Positions 24,684-32,604 of a stretch of DNA of 35,548 bases are shown here, in pieces. The DNA is from JAUIEH01 sp964483375 (lineage in GTDB: Bacteria > Pseudomonadota > Alphaproteobacteria > Caulobacterales > Maricaulaceae): assembly GCA_964483375.1 (NCBI GenBank), contig CAZABJ010000027.1, forward strand, positions 1 to 35,548. The letters are read 5' to 3'. A model generated the notes under the pieces. It had not been told where the DNA came from, did no database searches, and worked only from the letters and a program-made list of their open reading frames with translations. The position numbers and the translations under genes were made by a program. The first letter of the stretch is position 1. Each line of letters begins with the position of its first letter.

Positions 24684-24698
24684 CCTCGCCTTGCGAGG
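24684..24698 (-). terminator. Hairpin at the end of the ferredoxin-NADP reductase gene
   Basis: A 6-bp perfect stem (CCTCGC at 24684-24689 with GCGAGG at 24693-24698) and 3-nt loop begin right after the stop codon on the minus strand. No T-run follows, so termination may be weak and the lipoprotein gene 95 nt further on could be read through. Confidence 0.35.
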
Positions 24699-25619
24699 TC
24701 AGGAAACGAAGGCCTTTTCGACCACATAGGTCCCCGGGGACGCGTTGGAGCCTTCCTCAAGTCCAGCCGCTTCGGCGATGGCGCGGGTGTCTTCAATCAT
24801 GTCCATCGAGCCGCAAATCATCACCCGATCCCCTGCCGGATCGAGCGGCGGCGCGCCAAGGTGCTCGAAAAATGCGCCGCTTTGGACCAAATCGGTAATG
24901 CGCCCGCGGCGCGGATACGGCTCGCGGGTAACGGAAGAAAAGTAGACGAGTTTCTCCCGCGCGAACTCGCCCACCAGCGGATCTTCTTTGGCGGCGCGCA
25001 CCAATTCCTCTGAGAAGGCGAGATCCGCGACGCGACGACAGGTGTGCGTCAACACGATCTGCTCGAATTTCTCGTAGGTCTCGGGGTCGCGGACGAGACT
25101 TGCGAACGGCGCCACGCCCGTGCCGGTGGAGAAGAGGAACAAGCGACGTCCCGGCGCCAGCGCATCGAGCACGAGCGTCCCGGTCGGCTTCTTGCCCAAC
25201 AAAACCACGTCGCCTTCCTTGACATGTTGCAGGCGCGAAGTGAGCGGCCCGTCGGCGACCTTGATGGAATAAAAATCAAGCCCCTCGTCCCAAGCGGGGC
25301 TCGCCATCGAATAGGCCCGCAAGAGCGGTTTGCCCCCGACCATAAGCCCAAGCATCACGAACTCGCCGGACCGGAAGCGAAAGCTCTGCGGGCGAGTGAG
25401 GCGAAGCGAAAACAGCTGGTCGGTCCAATGATGGACCGAAACAACGCGCTGTGCGGACACTGCGCCGGGCGGGTTGTCCGCCGCAGCAGACGTTTCAGCG
25501 ATTGCGGCGCGGGCGGCTTCAGAAGCCTCGCCAGGCGAAGCGCCCCCCGCCGGCGTCTCGCCCTCTGCCCGGTCGCGAGCCCCGCCCTTACGGCCTAACA
25601 GATTGAAAATCCCCGCCAT
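24699..25619 (-). CDS. fpr: Ferredoxin/flavodoxin-NADP reductase with N-terminal extension
   Basis: The 306-residue flavoprotein moves electrons between NADPH and ferredoxin or flavodoxin in the cytoplasm. The FAD site is FRSGEFVMLGL and RAYS (101-104), the NADP site STGTGVAPFASL (about 164-175), then MICGSMDMIEDT and the bacterial C-terminus YVVEKAFVS. Homology starts near residue 58 (RVVSVHHWTDQLFSLRL). Before it lie about 57 extra residues, Ala/Gly/Glu-rich, opening MAGIFNLLGRKGG. The start is well supported by AGGTGG 6 nt upstream, so the extension is probably translated. It diverges from pckA across a 235-bp gap. It could supply electrons to the LLM enzyme, but nothing links them directly. 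Confidence 0.93.
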   Translation of the reverse strand: MAGIFNLLGRKGGARDRAEGETPAGGASPGEASEAARAAIAETSAAADNPPGAVSAQRVVSVHHWTDQLFSLRLTRPQSFRFRSGEFVMLGLMVGGKPLLRAYSMASPAWDEGLDFYSIKVADGPLTSRLQHVKEGDVVLLGKKPTGTLVLDALAPGRRLFLFSTGTGVAPFASLVRDPETYEKFEQIVLTHTCRRVADLAFSEELVRAAKEDPLVGEFAREKLVYFSSVTREPYPRRGRITDLVQSGAFFEHLGAPPLDPAGDRVMICGSMDMIEDTRAIAEAAGLEEGSNASPGTYVVEKAFVS

Positions 25620-25786
25620 CCGACGCCACCTGCTGCTAAAAACGTCGGGATGCTCTCAATCTCCGGACACGGACGCAATGCTGCACATCGCCGCTTCCCG
25701 GCCGGACGGAACTGTCGGCTGAAGCGCCGGATTGGCGCGCAAACTGCGTAGGCGAGTTCAAATGGGACGACGGGACTAGGTGTGCG

Positions 25787-25801
25787 CTAACTTTCTGTTA
25801 A
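25787..25801 (+). promoter_or_regulatory. CtrA-like box upstream of pckA
   Basis: CTAA-N7-TTAA (25787-25801) differs by one base from the TTAA-N7-TTAA site bound by the alphaproteobacterial cell-cycle regulator CtrA. It lies 53 nt before the pckA start in the fpr-pckA divergent gap. The match could be chance; no clear -35/-10 pair was found in the rest of the gap. Confidence 0.35.
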
Positions 25802-25854
25802 GAAGATCGCAGAGTTCGAGGCGCGCACATTCGGCAGGGCACAAGGGGCGACAC

Positions 25855-27540
25855 ATGACCGACCAATTCGCACACGCAAATCAGGACGCAGCCGCAGCGG
25901 CGAGCGGACTTGAGTATCTCGGCGTCCAAGGGGCCTTGGTCCGTTGGAACTGGAGCGACGCGGCGTTGTACGAAGAGGCCGTGCGGCGCGGCGAAGGCGA
26001 AGTGGCGAAAGGCGGCCCTCTGGTGGTGAAAACCGGCGAGCACACCGGTCGCTCGGCGAAAGACAAGTTCACCGTTCGGGACGCTGAAACCGAGAACACG
26101 ATCTGGTGGGACGCGAACGCCTCGATCACCTCAGACCAGTTTCAAGCGCTCTGGGACGATTTCCGCGCCCATATGGCCGGCAAAGAGCTGTTCGTCCAGG
26201 ATCTCTTCGGCGGCGCCGACGCCCGTCACCGGCTGCCCGTCCGCGTCATCAATGAGTTGACTTGGCACAATCTGTTCATTCGTCACCTCTTGCGCGTGCC
26301 CAGCGCTGAGGAGCGCGCGGACTTTGCGCCTGACTTCACGCTGGTGAACTTGCCCAGCTTCCGCGCCGACCCCGCCCGCCACGGCGTCCGCTCCGAGACC
26401 GTCATCGCGCTCGATTTCGCGCGCAAGCTCGTCCTGATCGGCGGCACCTCCTATGCGGGAGAAACCAAAAAAGCGGTGTTCTCGCTGCTCAACTATCTCC
26501 TGCCCGCCCGCCAAATCATGCCGATGCACTGCTCGGTGAATGTCGGCGTCAAGAACGACGCAGCGATCTTCTTCGGGCTGTCAGGCACCGGGAAAACCAC
26601 CCTCTCGGCGGATCCCGCGCGTGAACTGATCGGCGACGACGAGCACGGCTGGTCGCCCGACGGCCTCTTCAATTTCGAAGGCGGCTGCTATGCAAAAATG
26701 ATCCGCCTGTCTGAAGAGGCCGAACCGGCGATTTTCGCCACCACCCGCATGTGGGGAACGGTCCTCGAAAACGTGGTGATGGACCCCGAGACCCGCGAGC
26801 TTGACCTCGACGACGCGACGCTCGCGGAGAACAGCCGCGGCGCCTATCCGATTTCGGCCATCCCCAACGCCAGCGAAACCGGCGTCTGCGGCCATCCCAA
26901 AACGGTGGTCATGCTGACCTGCGACGCTTTCGGGGTAATGCCGCCGATCGCAAAGCTGTCCGCCGCCCAGGCCATGTATCACTTCTTGTCGGGCTATACC
27001 GCGAAAGTGGCGGGCACCGAAAAAGGCGTCACCGAGCCGACGGCGACCTTCTCCACCTGCTTCGGCGCGCCGTTCATGCCGCGCCACCCCGCCGAATATG
27101 GCGCGCTGTTGCGCGAGCTCATCGCCGAGCACGGCGTGAATTGCTGGCTGGTCAACACCGGCTGGACCAAAGGCCCCTATGGCGTCGGCCACCGCATGCC
27201 CATTCAGGTGACGCGCACGCTGTTAAATGCGGCGCTGGACGGCTCGCTCAACCAGGCCGCGTTCCGCGAAGACCCGATCTTCCGCTTCATGGTTCCGCTT
27301 TCGGTGCCGGGCGTTGAGGACGAGACGATCCTCTCCCCTCGCGACACCTGGGGCGACGCGGCGGCGTATGACGCCCAAGCCAACAAGCTGGCGAAGATGT
27401 TCGTCGAAAACTTCGCCCAGTACACCAGCCACGTGCAGCCCTATGTCCGGGAAGCCGCGCCCAAACCCCAAGCCGGCGACGCCGGCGACGGCGTCCGCGC
27501 CAACGGCCACGCCGCCACGCCCGCCCACCCAGCGGAATAA
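25855..27540 (+). CDS. pckA: Phosphoenolpyruvate carboxykinase (ATP)
   Basis: This cytoplasmic enzyme turns oxaloacetate plus ATP into PEP, the entry step of gluconeogenesis. The 561-residue sequence shows KTGEHTGRSAKDKF, VRVINELTWHNLF, LIGGTSYAGETKKAVF, the kinase P-loop GLSGTGKT (241-248), LIGDDEHGWS, FNFEGGCYAKMI, and NTGWTKGPYGVGHRM. All catalytic regions are intact. I start at ATG 25855 because AAGGGG sits 7 nt upstream and homology begins soon after; the upstream in-frame extension is not family-like. About 29 residues at the C-terminus (AAPKPQAGDAG onward) are an Ala/Pro/Gly tail beyond the usual end. Confidence 0.97.
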   Translation: MTDQFAHANQDAAAAASGLEYLGVQGALVRWNWSDAALYEEAVRRGEGEVAKGGPLVVKTGEHTGRSAKDKFTVRDAETENTIWWDANASITSDQFQALWDDFRAHMAGKELFVQDLFGGADARHRLPVRVINELTWHNLFIRHLLRVPSAEERADFAPDFTLVNLPSFRADPARHGVRSETVIALDFARKLVLIGGTSYAGETKKAVFSLLNYLLPARQIMPMHCSVNVGVKNDAAIFFGLSGTGKTTLSADPARELIGDDEHGWSPDGLFNFEGGCYAKMIRLSEEAEPAIFATTRMWGTVLENVVMDPETRELDLDDATLAENSRGAYPISAIPNASETGVCGHPKTVVMLTCDAFGVMPPIAKLSAAQAMYHFLSGYTAKVAGTEKGVTEPTATFSTCFGAPFMPRHPAEYGALLRELIAEHGVNCWLVNTGWTKGPYGVGHRMPIQVTRTLLNAALDGSLNQAAFREDPIFRFMVPLSVPGVEDETILSPRDTWGDAAAYDAQANKLAKMFVENFAQYTSHVQPYVREAAPKPQAGDAGDGVRANGHAATPAHPAE

Positions 27541-27625
27541 GCGCGGCCGCGCCGCGCTCGGGGTGACAGGTTTTTGGTTAGCAACAGCCTGTCATCCTGA
27601 AGCCGCGGAGCGGCTGAAGGACCTC
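27541..27625. repeat. REP-like pair following pckA
   Basis: Two units starting CCTGTCA lie back to back. One reads leftward from 27570 (CCTGTCACCCCGAG) and one rightward from 27588 to 27625 (CCTGTCATCCTGA, a GCCGC/GCGGC centre, then GGACCTC). Their inner ends pair over 9 positions around a T-rich spacer. A 7-bp hairpin (27541-27547 with 27551-27557) begins right after the pckA stop and may help end its transcript. From 27626 to 27714 I see only a small CTGTTT-T-AAACAG palindrome. Confidence 0.7.
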
Positions 27626-27714
27626 ACCGCGATTACCGCCGGCGCGCGCCTGTCCGCCCCGAGCCCTTCGACCTAAATCTCTGTTTTAAACAGATACCCC
27701 TTTCATCCTGGAGG

Positions 27715-27805
27715 CCCGTAGGGCGGCGCTGAGCGAAGCGATGCCCGCCAAATCGCGGCATACCGCGGCGGGCATCAGCCTGCGGCCTCAGCGCCGCCCT
27801 ACGGG
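27715..27805. repeat. Nested 91-nt inverted repeat (cruciform-forming)
   Basis: Three stems nest. An outer perfect 19-bp arm lies at 27715-27733 and 27787-27805, a middle 10-bp arm (GATGCCCGCC) at 27740-27749 and 27767-27776, and an inner GCGG-CATA-CCGC at 27755-27766. Asymmetric internal loops of 6 and 10 nt separate the outer two. It lies midway between the two REP-like pairs, in a region without genes. Confidence 0.8.
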
Positions 27806-27822
27806 TCCCGCCCTTTGGCCCC

Positions 27823-27908
27823 GAGGTCCCTCGCTGCGCTCGGGATGACAGGTTTTTCTCAATAAACACAAAGCCCTGTCATCGTGAGCCCGAAGGGCGA
27901 CGGGCCTC
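27823..27908. repeat. Second REP-like pair
   Basis: A minus-strand unit (27852 to 27823; CCTGTCATCCCGAG ... GGGACCTC) and a plus-strand unit (27875-27908; CCTGTCATCGTGAG ... GGGCCTC) face away from each other, as in the first pair. Their inner ends form a perfect 9-bp stem (27844-27852 with 27875-27883) around an AT-rich 22-nt loop. Centres of the units differ while the ends are conserved, as in REP/BIME elements. Confidence 0.7.
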
Positions 27909-27933
27909 GGCGCGATTGTCGCCTGCACCGCCC

Positions 27934-27970
27934 CTGACATCTGTCACCTTCCCCGCCTGACGTCGGTCAC
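27934..27970 (+). promoter_or_regulatory. Twin operator-like sites before the ABC/two-component operon
   Basis: CTGACATCTGTCAC (27934-27947) and CTGACGTCGGTCAC (27957-27970) agree at 12 of 14 positions and each holds the dyad TGAC-N4-GTCA. Their 23-bp spacing is about two helical turns. They lie 63 nt before the ABC ATPase start and are the best candidate targets of the NarL/DesR-type regulator at the end of the operon. Confidence 0.55.
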
Positions 27971-28032
27971 TGGCGGGGGCTCCCGCGGATGGCGATGCTC
28001 TGGCTGTGTTCAATCACAGGCTTGCAGAGTTG

Positions 28033-28944
28033 ATGACCGAACCTCCCCCGCCTTTCATCGAGGCTCACGGCCTCACTAAGTCCTACGGCGCGAAACGCGC
28101 GCTCAACGGCGTCGACCTCGCCTTTCAGACGGGCGGCGTGGTGGCGCTTCTCGGCCCTAACGGGGCAGGCAAAACCACGTTTATCGACTGCGCCTTGGGG
28201 CTCGCCCAGCCCTCTTCGGGGCGGCTGCGGCTTTTCGGGATGAAACCCGGCGAACTCGCCACGCGGCGACGCATCGGGGCGATGCTCCAGGACGCCGATT
28301 TGCCCGACACCCTTACGCCCCGCGAGCATCTGTCCCTATTCGCCAGCTACTACCCCGACCCCTCGCCGGTCGACGACGTCATTGCGCTTTGCGAGCTGGG
28401 GGACTTCGCGACCAAGCGCTACGGCAAACTCTCCGGCGGCCAAAAACGCCGCGTGCAATTCGCCCTCGCTGTCGTCGGCCGCCCGGACATTGTCTTTCTT
28501 GACGAGCCGACCACCGGTCTCGACGCCCAAGCGCGGCAGGGCGTGTGGCGCACGGTGCGGAGCTTCTCTGAAGCGGGAACCCTGGTGATCCTCACCACCC
28601 ACTATCTGGAGGAAGCCGACGCGCTCGCCGACCGCATCGTTTTGCTCGACCAGGGCCACGTGATCGCAGACGCCTCCGCCGCGGATATCCGCAACCGCAT
28701 CGGCGGCGCGCTTATCCGCTGCGAAACCAAGCTGGATGACGGGGCCTTGCGAGACATGCCCGCGGTCATCTCGGTCGCCCGCTCGGGCCGGTTCGCCGAC
28801 ATTTTGACCGAGGATGCGCCCTACACGCTGCGCGCGCTCTTGGTCTCCGATGAAACCCTATCCGACCTCACCGTCGCAAAACCGAGCTTAGAAGACGCCT
28901 TCGCCGCCCTGACCGGCGCCGCACAGCCCGATGGAGCCCGCTAA
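28033..28944 (+). CDS. ABC transporter ATP-binding protein
   Basis: This 303-residue cytoplasmic ATPase powers the permease encoded next. The Walker A is GPNGAGKTT, the Q-loop MLQDADLP, the signature LSGGQKRR, Walker B VFLDEPTTGLD, and the H-loop TTHYLEEAD. A C-terminal region of about 80 residues is typical of drug- or antibiotic-export (CcmA/DrrA-like) ATPases. I choose ATG 28033 (MTEPPPPFIEAHGLTKSYG); a GTG 27 nt earlier is possible, and neither has a strong ribosome-binding site. Its stop overlaps the permease start by one base. It is the first gene of the five-gene operon. Confidence 0.94.
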   Translation: MTEPPPPFIEAHGLTKSYGAKRALNGVDLAFQTGGVVALLGPNGAGKTTFIDCALGLAQPSSGRLRLFGMKPGELATRRRIGAMLQDADLPDTLTPREHLSLFASYYPDPSPVDDVIALCELGDFATKRYGKLSGGQKRRVQFALAVVGRPDIVFLDEPTTGLDAQARQGVWRTVRSFSEAGTLVILTTHYLEEADALADRIVLLDQGHVIADASAADIRNRIGGALIRCETKLDDGALRDMPAVISVARSGRFADILTEDAPYTLRALLVSDETLSDLTVAKPSLEDAFAALTGAAQPDGAR

Positions 28945-29681
28945 TGGCCGCTCTCAACGCCTTCGCCAATGAAGCCGCCGCGGAGATCCTAAAATCACTG
29001 CGCGCGCCGGAATTCGTGATTCCAACGGTCGCCCTGCCGGTCGGCTTCTATTCGCTGTTCGCGCTCGCCATGCCGGGGGGACAGCAAAACGCAACCTATA
29101 CCCTGGCCACATTCGGCGTTTTCGCCGTGATGGCGCCGGCGATTTTCGGTTTCGGCGCGGGGGTGGCGAGTGAGCGCGAGCGTGGCTGGCTGAACGTAAA
29201 GCGCGCCTCCCCCGCACCGGCTTGGGCGTTTATCGCAGCGAAGCTCGTCGCGACGCTTCTCTTCGCGAGCGTGGCGGTGGGGTTGGTTTACGCCGTGGCG
29301 GGCTTTGGCGCGGGCGTAACGCTGCCAAGCGCGACTTGGGCGTTGTTGCTCATCACCCAGCTGTCGGCGGCCCTGCCCTTCGTGCTGATCGGTTTGGCGC
29401 TTGGCTTCACCTTCAACGCCAATGGGGCGATCGCGGCCAGCAACGTCTTGTTTCTAGGCTTTTCGGCTCTGGGCGGCCTTTGGCTCCCCGTCGTCCTGTT
29501 TCCTGACGCGATGCAACGCCTCGCCGCCTTCCTGCCGTCTTACCACTTGGGCGAACTCGCCCTAGCGGTGGTCGATGCGCCGCCGGGCGACCGCTCTGTC
29601 GGCGGGCATCTGGCCGCGATCGCCGCCATGACGGTGATTTTCGCCCTTTTGGCGGGCCTTGCTTGGGCGCGCCGTCGCTAA
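28944..29681 (+). CDS. ABC-2 type transporter permease
   Basis: The 245-residue integral membrane protein has six predicted hydrophobic segments. They include FVIPTVALPVGFYSLFALAM, ATFGVFAVMAPAIFGFGAGV, a central pair around LLFASVAVGLVYAVAGFGAG and LPFVLIGLALGF, and the last AAIAAMTVIFALLAGLAWA. The cytoplasmic patch ASERERGWLNVKRASP after the second segment is the ABC-2 coupling region. It pairs with the ATPase to form an exporter; the cargo is unknown. It overlaps the ATPase gene by one base, and the amidohydrolase starts 26 nt after its stop. Confidence 0.92.
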   Translation: MAALNAFANEAAAEILKSLRAPEFVIPTVALPVGFYSLFALAMPGGQQNATYTLATFGVFAVMAPAIFGFGAGVASERERGWLNVKRASPAPAWAFIAAKLVATLLFASVAVGLVYAVAGFGAGVTLPSATWALLLITQLSAALPFVLIGLALGFTFNANGAIAASNVLFLGFSALGGLWLPVVLFPDAMQRLAAFLPSYHLGELALAVVDAPPGDRSVGGHLAAIAAMTVIFALLAGLAWARRR

Positions 29682-29707
29682 AAATGTCGCAAAAAAGGAA
29701 CCGACCT

Positions 29708-31504
29708 ATGCTGCGGCCTGTGTTCTTCATCGCGCTCGCCGCGGCGGCCGCCGCGCTGGCTGGGCTTGTTTCCCTTCTCCCCACCCCGACGCCCCCTGAG
29801 GCCGCGGCCGGGAATGCGACGCTGGCGGTGCTCAATGCGCGGATCTTCGACGGTCAGGCCCTCAACGCGCCGCAAACGATAGTGGTCGCGGACGCGCAGA
29901 TCGCCGCAATCGGGGCGGACCTCGCCGTCCCACCCGATGCGCGCGTTCTGGATGCGGCCGGCCGCGCCGTCATTCCCGGCCTTATCGACGCCCATGTGCA
30001 TTCCTGGGGCGAGGCCCAGCGCGAGGCCTTGCGCTTTGGCGTCACGACGAGCCTGGACATGTTCACCAGCCCGCTGGTTCTGCCCGAGGCGCAACGCGCG
30101 CGGGAGACCTTGACCCCGACCAACCACGCCGATCTATTTTCCGCCGGCATGCTGGCCACCGCCGCGGGCGGGCACGGCACGCAGTTCGGCGTGCCTATCG
30201 AGACGCTCTCCGCGCCGGAGGAGGCGCCGGGCTGGGTCGCCCGACGGCTCGCAGAGGGCTCGGACTACATCAAACTCGTCTATATGCCGGCCCAATCGCG
30301 CCTGCCGAGCCTGGACCGAGCAACCGCCGCGGCGGTGATCGCCGCCGCCCATGCCGAGGGCGTGCTGGCCGTAGCGCATATCTCTTCCGAAGAAGGGGCG
30401 CGGCACATGATCGAGGACGGCGTGGACGGTCTCGTTCATATTTTCGCCGACATCGAGGCCTCGCCCGCGCTTGTCTCGCTCGCCGCGCAGAACGACGTCT
30501 TCGTCATCCCCACCCTGACCGTCATCGGCGGCATCAATGAGCGCGGCTTTTCAGCGGAATTCGCCGCGGATCCGCGCATCGCCCCGCACCTGACCGCGGC
30601 CCAACGGACCGGCATGGCGCGCTCCTTCGGGCTGTCCTCGCCAGCCTTCAATTTCGCCCGCGCGGTCGACAACGTGCGCGCGTTGCATGCAGGCGGCGTC
30701 GCGCTTCTCGCCGGCTCCGACGCGCCGAACCCGGCCACCGCGCATGGCGCAACCCTGCATCAGGAAATGGCGCTTTTGGTCCAGGCCGGCCTTACACCGG
30801 CCGAGGCCCTGGCGGCCGCCACCGTCGTTCCGGCGCGCCACTTCGCCCTGGCCGATCGCGGCCGCGTCGCGCCCGGCGCACGGGCGGACTTTCTCATCAT
30901 CGACGGCGATCCGACCACGGACATCTCCGCCACCCGCGCCATCGTCCACATCGTCAAGAACGGCGCGGTGGTCGATCGCGCCGGCGAGGCGGCGACGAAC
31001 GCCTCGGGCGCGCCCGCCGATTTGGGCGATTTCGACGACGGCCTGACGGCGCCTGACGGTTTCGCCTGGTCAGCGACGGACGATTCCACCTTTGGCGGCG
31101 CCTCCGCGGCGAGCATCGCGCGCGTGGAGCCCGGTGCGAACGGTTCGGGCGGCGCGCTTCAGGTCCGGGCCGAGGTGCGGGCCGGGTTTTTCGTTCCCTG
31201 GGCGGGGGCGTCGTTCACGATCGCCGGCGAGGACGCCGCGCCAGCGAGCCTTGAGGGCTATGAGCGCTTTGTCTTCCAAGCCCGCGGGGAGCCTGGCCCT
31301 TATCGCGTGATGGCCTTTGACGCCGCAACCACGGGGGCGCCGCCAACTCAGGTCGTTCAGCTGACGGAAAGCTGGGAGCGGTTTATGATTGACCTCAGCG
31401 AATTTGCGGGTTTGGACCGCGCGAACTTTGTCGGCTTCGCGGTGGTCGCCGGTCCTGAGGCTGGCGCGGTCGAATTCGTTCTGGACGAGGTGCGATTGGA
31501 ATGA
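29708..31504 (+). CDS. Exported amidohydrolase with C-terminal CIA30/CBM-like domain
   Basis: The 598-residue protein opens with a signal peptide or anchor (MLRPVFFIALAAAAAALAGL), so it should act outside the cytoplasm. Residues about 40-430 are an Amidohydrolase_1 domain with a full metal set: His96 and His98 (IDAHVHSW), Lys189 (DYIKLVY), His224 (AVAHISSEE), His244 (VHIFADI) and Asp338 (AGSDAP). Residues about 438-598 are a beta-sandwich like CIA30 or family-11 carbohydrate-binding modules (DFDDG at the start, VEFVLDEVRLE at the end). AAGGA lies 8 nt before the ATG. Its stop overlaps the kinase start by 4 nt. A hydrolase inside an ABC/two-component operon suggests it processes the signal or the cargo. 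Confidence 0.9.
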   Translation: MLRPVFFIALAAAAAALAGLVSLLPTPTPPEAAAGNATLAVLNARIFDGQALNAPQTIVVADAQIAAIGADLAVPPDARVLDAAGRAVIPGLIDAHVHSWGEAQREALRFGVTTSLDMFTSPLVLPEAQRARETLTPTNHADLFSAGMLATAAGGHGTQFGVPIETLSAPEEAPGWVARRLAEGSDYIKLVYMPAQSRLPSLDRATAAAVIAAAHAEGVLAVAHISSEEGARHMIEDGVDGLVHIFADIEASPALVSLAAQNDVFVIPTLTVIGGINERGFSAEFAADPRIAPHLTAAQRTGMARSFGLSSPAFNFARAVDNVRALHAGGVALLAGSDAPNPATAHGATLHQEMALLVQAGLTPAEALAAATVVPARHFALADRGRVAPGARADFLIIDGDPTTDISATRAIVHIVKNGAVVDRAGEAATNASGAPADLGDFDDGLTAPDGFAWSATDDSTFGGASAASIARVEPGANGSGGALQVRAEVRAGFFVPWAGASFTIAGEDAAPASLEGYERFVFQARGEPGPYRVMAFDAATTGAPPTQVVQLTESWERFMIDLSEFAGLDRANFVGFAVVAGPEAGAVEFVLDEVRLE

Positions 31505-32604
31505 GCACGGCGCACAGGGATGCGAGCATGTCGCGCGGCGAGGCCTTCAAGAGCCTCGCCGAACGCCCGTCCTTTTATCTTATCTATCTGGTTTTCTACG
31601 CTTTTCCTTGGCTATTTCAGCTCCCCGGCCCCACCGACCTCGCCGCCGCCGCGATCGGCGTCGCGGTGTTTTTGCCGATCTACTTTTGGAGCTTTGACCA
31701 GTGTTCCTGGCGGCGCGCGACGCCGGCGATCATCGCCATGGAGGCGATCGCCTTCGCCCTATCGCCTTTCAACGGCATGGCCGGGGTCTTTCACATCTAC
31801 GCCTGCACCTGCGCGGCGACAGTCAGGCCCGGCCGGTTATCCTACGTTCTCATCGCCGCGCTGAGCGCGGTGTTCTTGGCGGGCTCGCTCCTTCTGGGCA
31901 CGCATTGGGTCACGATCACCATGTCGCTTTTCATTGGGGCGATGGCGGGGCTGAGCGCGTCGGCGGGGGCGGATGAAATCGAACGTCGCCGGACGGTGGA
32001 ACGCACCGCCGCGCTCGACCGGGAACTCGCCGCGGTGCAGGAGCGCGAACGCATCGCCCGCGATTTGCACGACGTGCTCGGCCACACCCTGACGCTTGTC
32101 GCCCTGAAAGCCGAATTGGCCGGCAAGCTCATGGACCGCGACGCCGAACGCGCCAAACGCGAACTCTCCGATATCCGCAACGCCGCCCGCGGCGGGCTCG
32201 CCGAGGTGCGCGAGGCCGTCGCCGGCATGACTTTGACCACGGTGGACGAGGAAATCGACCGCGCCCGCGCCGCGCTGGAGGCGGCCGGCATTTCCTTCGA
32301 TGTCGACGGCGCCCCGCCCCCACTCGACGATCGGCGGGCCCGCGCGTTGGGCCTGGCGATCCGTGAAGCGCTGACCAATGTCGTGCGCCATTCTCACGCA
32401 GCGCATGCGCGCTTGGACTTCGCCCAAGCCGAAGGCGCCGTCACGGTCACCGTGGCCGATGACGGCCGGGGCGGGGCGGTGTCGGAGGGATCCGGGCTCA
32501 CCGGACTGCGTCAGCGGATCGAAAGCGTCGGCGGACGCATGCGCCTGGTCGAAGACCGCGGTCTCACCGTCGAGCTGGAACTGCCCACGGACGCTGTGTC
32601 GTGA
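31501..32604 (+). CDS. DesK-type sensor histidine kinase
   Basis: The 367-residue membrane kinase has five or six hydrophobic segments in residues about 22-160 (for example FYLIYLVFYAFPWLFQL and LIAALSAVFLAGSLLLG) and almost no extracytoplasmic domain, so it probably senses the membrane or the ABC complex. A coiled stretch (ERRRTVERTAALDRELAAV) leads to the HisKA_3 box ERERIARDLHDVLGH with phospho-acceptor His190. The ATPase part shows IREALTNVVRHSHA (N-box), VADDGRGG and SGLTGLRQRIE. ATG 31501 overlaps the amidohydrolase stop by 4 nt. Its partner is the regulator encoded next. Confidence 0.94.
   Translation: MSTAHRDASMSRGEAFKSLAERPSFYLIYLVFYAFPWLFQLPGPTDLAAAAIGVAVFLPIYFWSFDQCSWRRATPAIIAMEAIAFALSPFNGMAGVFHIYACTCAATVRPGRLSYVLIAALSAVFLAGSLLLGTHWVTITMSLFIGAMAGLSASAGADEIERRRTVERTAALDRELAAVQERERIARDLHDVLGHTLTLVALKAELAGKLMDRDAERAKRELSDIRNAARGGLAEVREAVAGMTLTTVDEEIDRARAALEAAGISFDVDGAPPPLDDRRARALGLAIREALTNVVRHSHAAHARLDFAQAEGAVTVTVADDGRGGAVSEGSGLTGLRQRIESVGGRMRLVEDRGLTVELELPTDAVS

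Noticed and set aside
27541..28000. CRISPR array in the repeat-rich gap
   Set aside because: Repeats are few, inverted, of unequal spacing, and no cas genes are near; they are REP-like palindromes.
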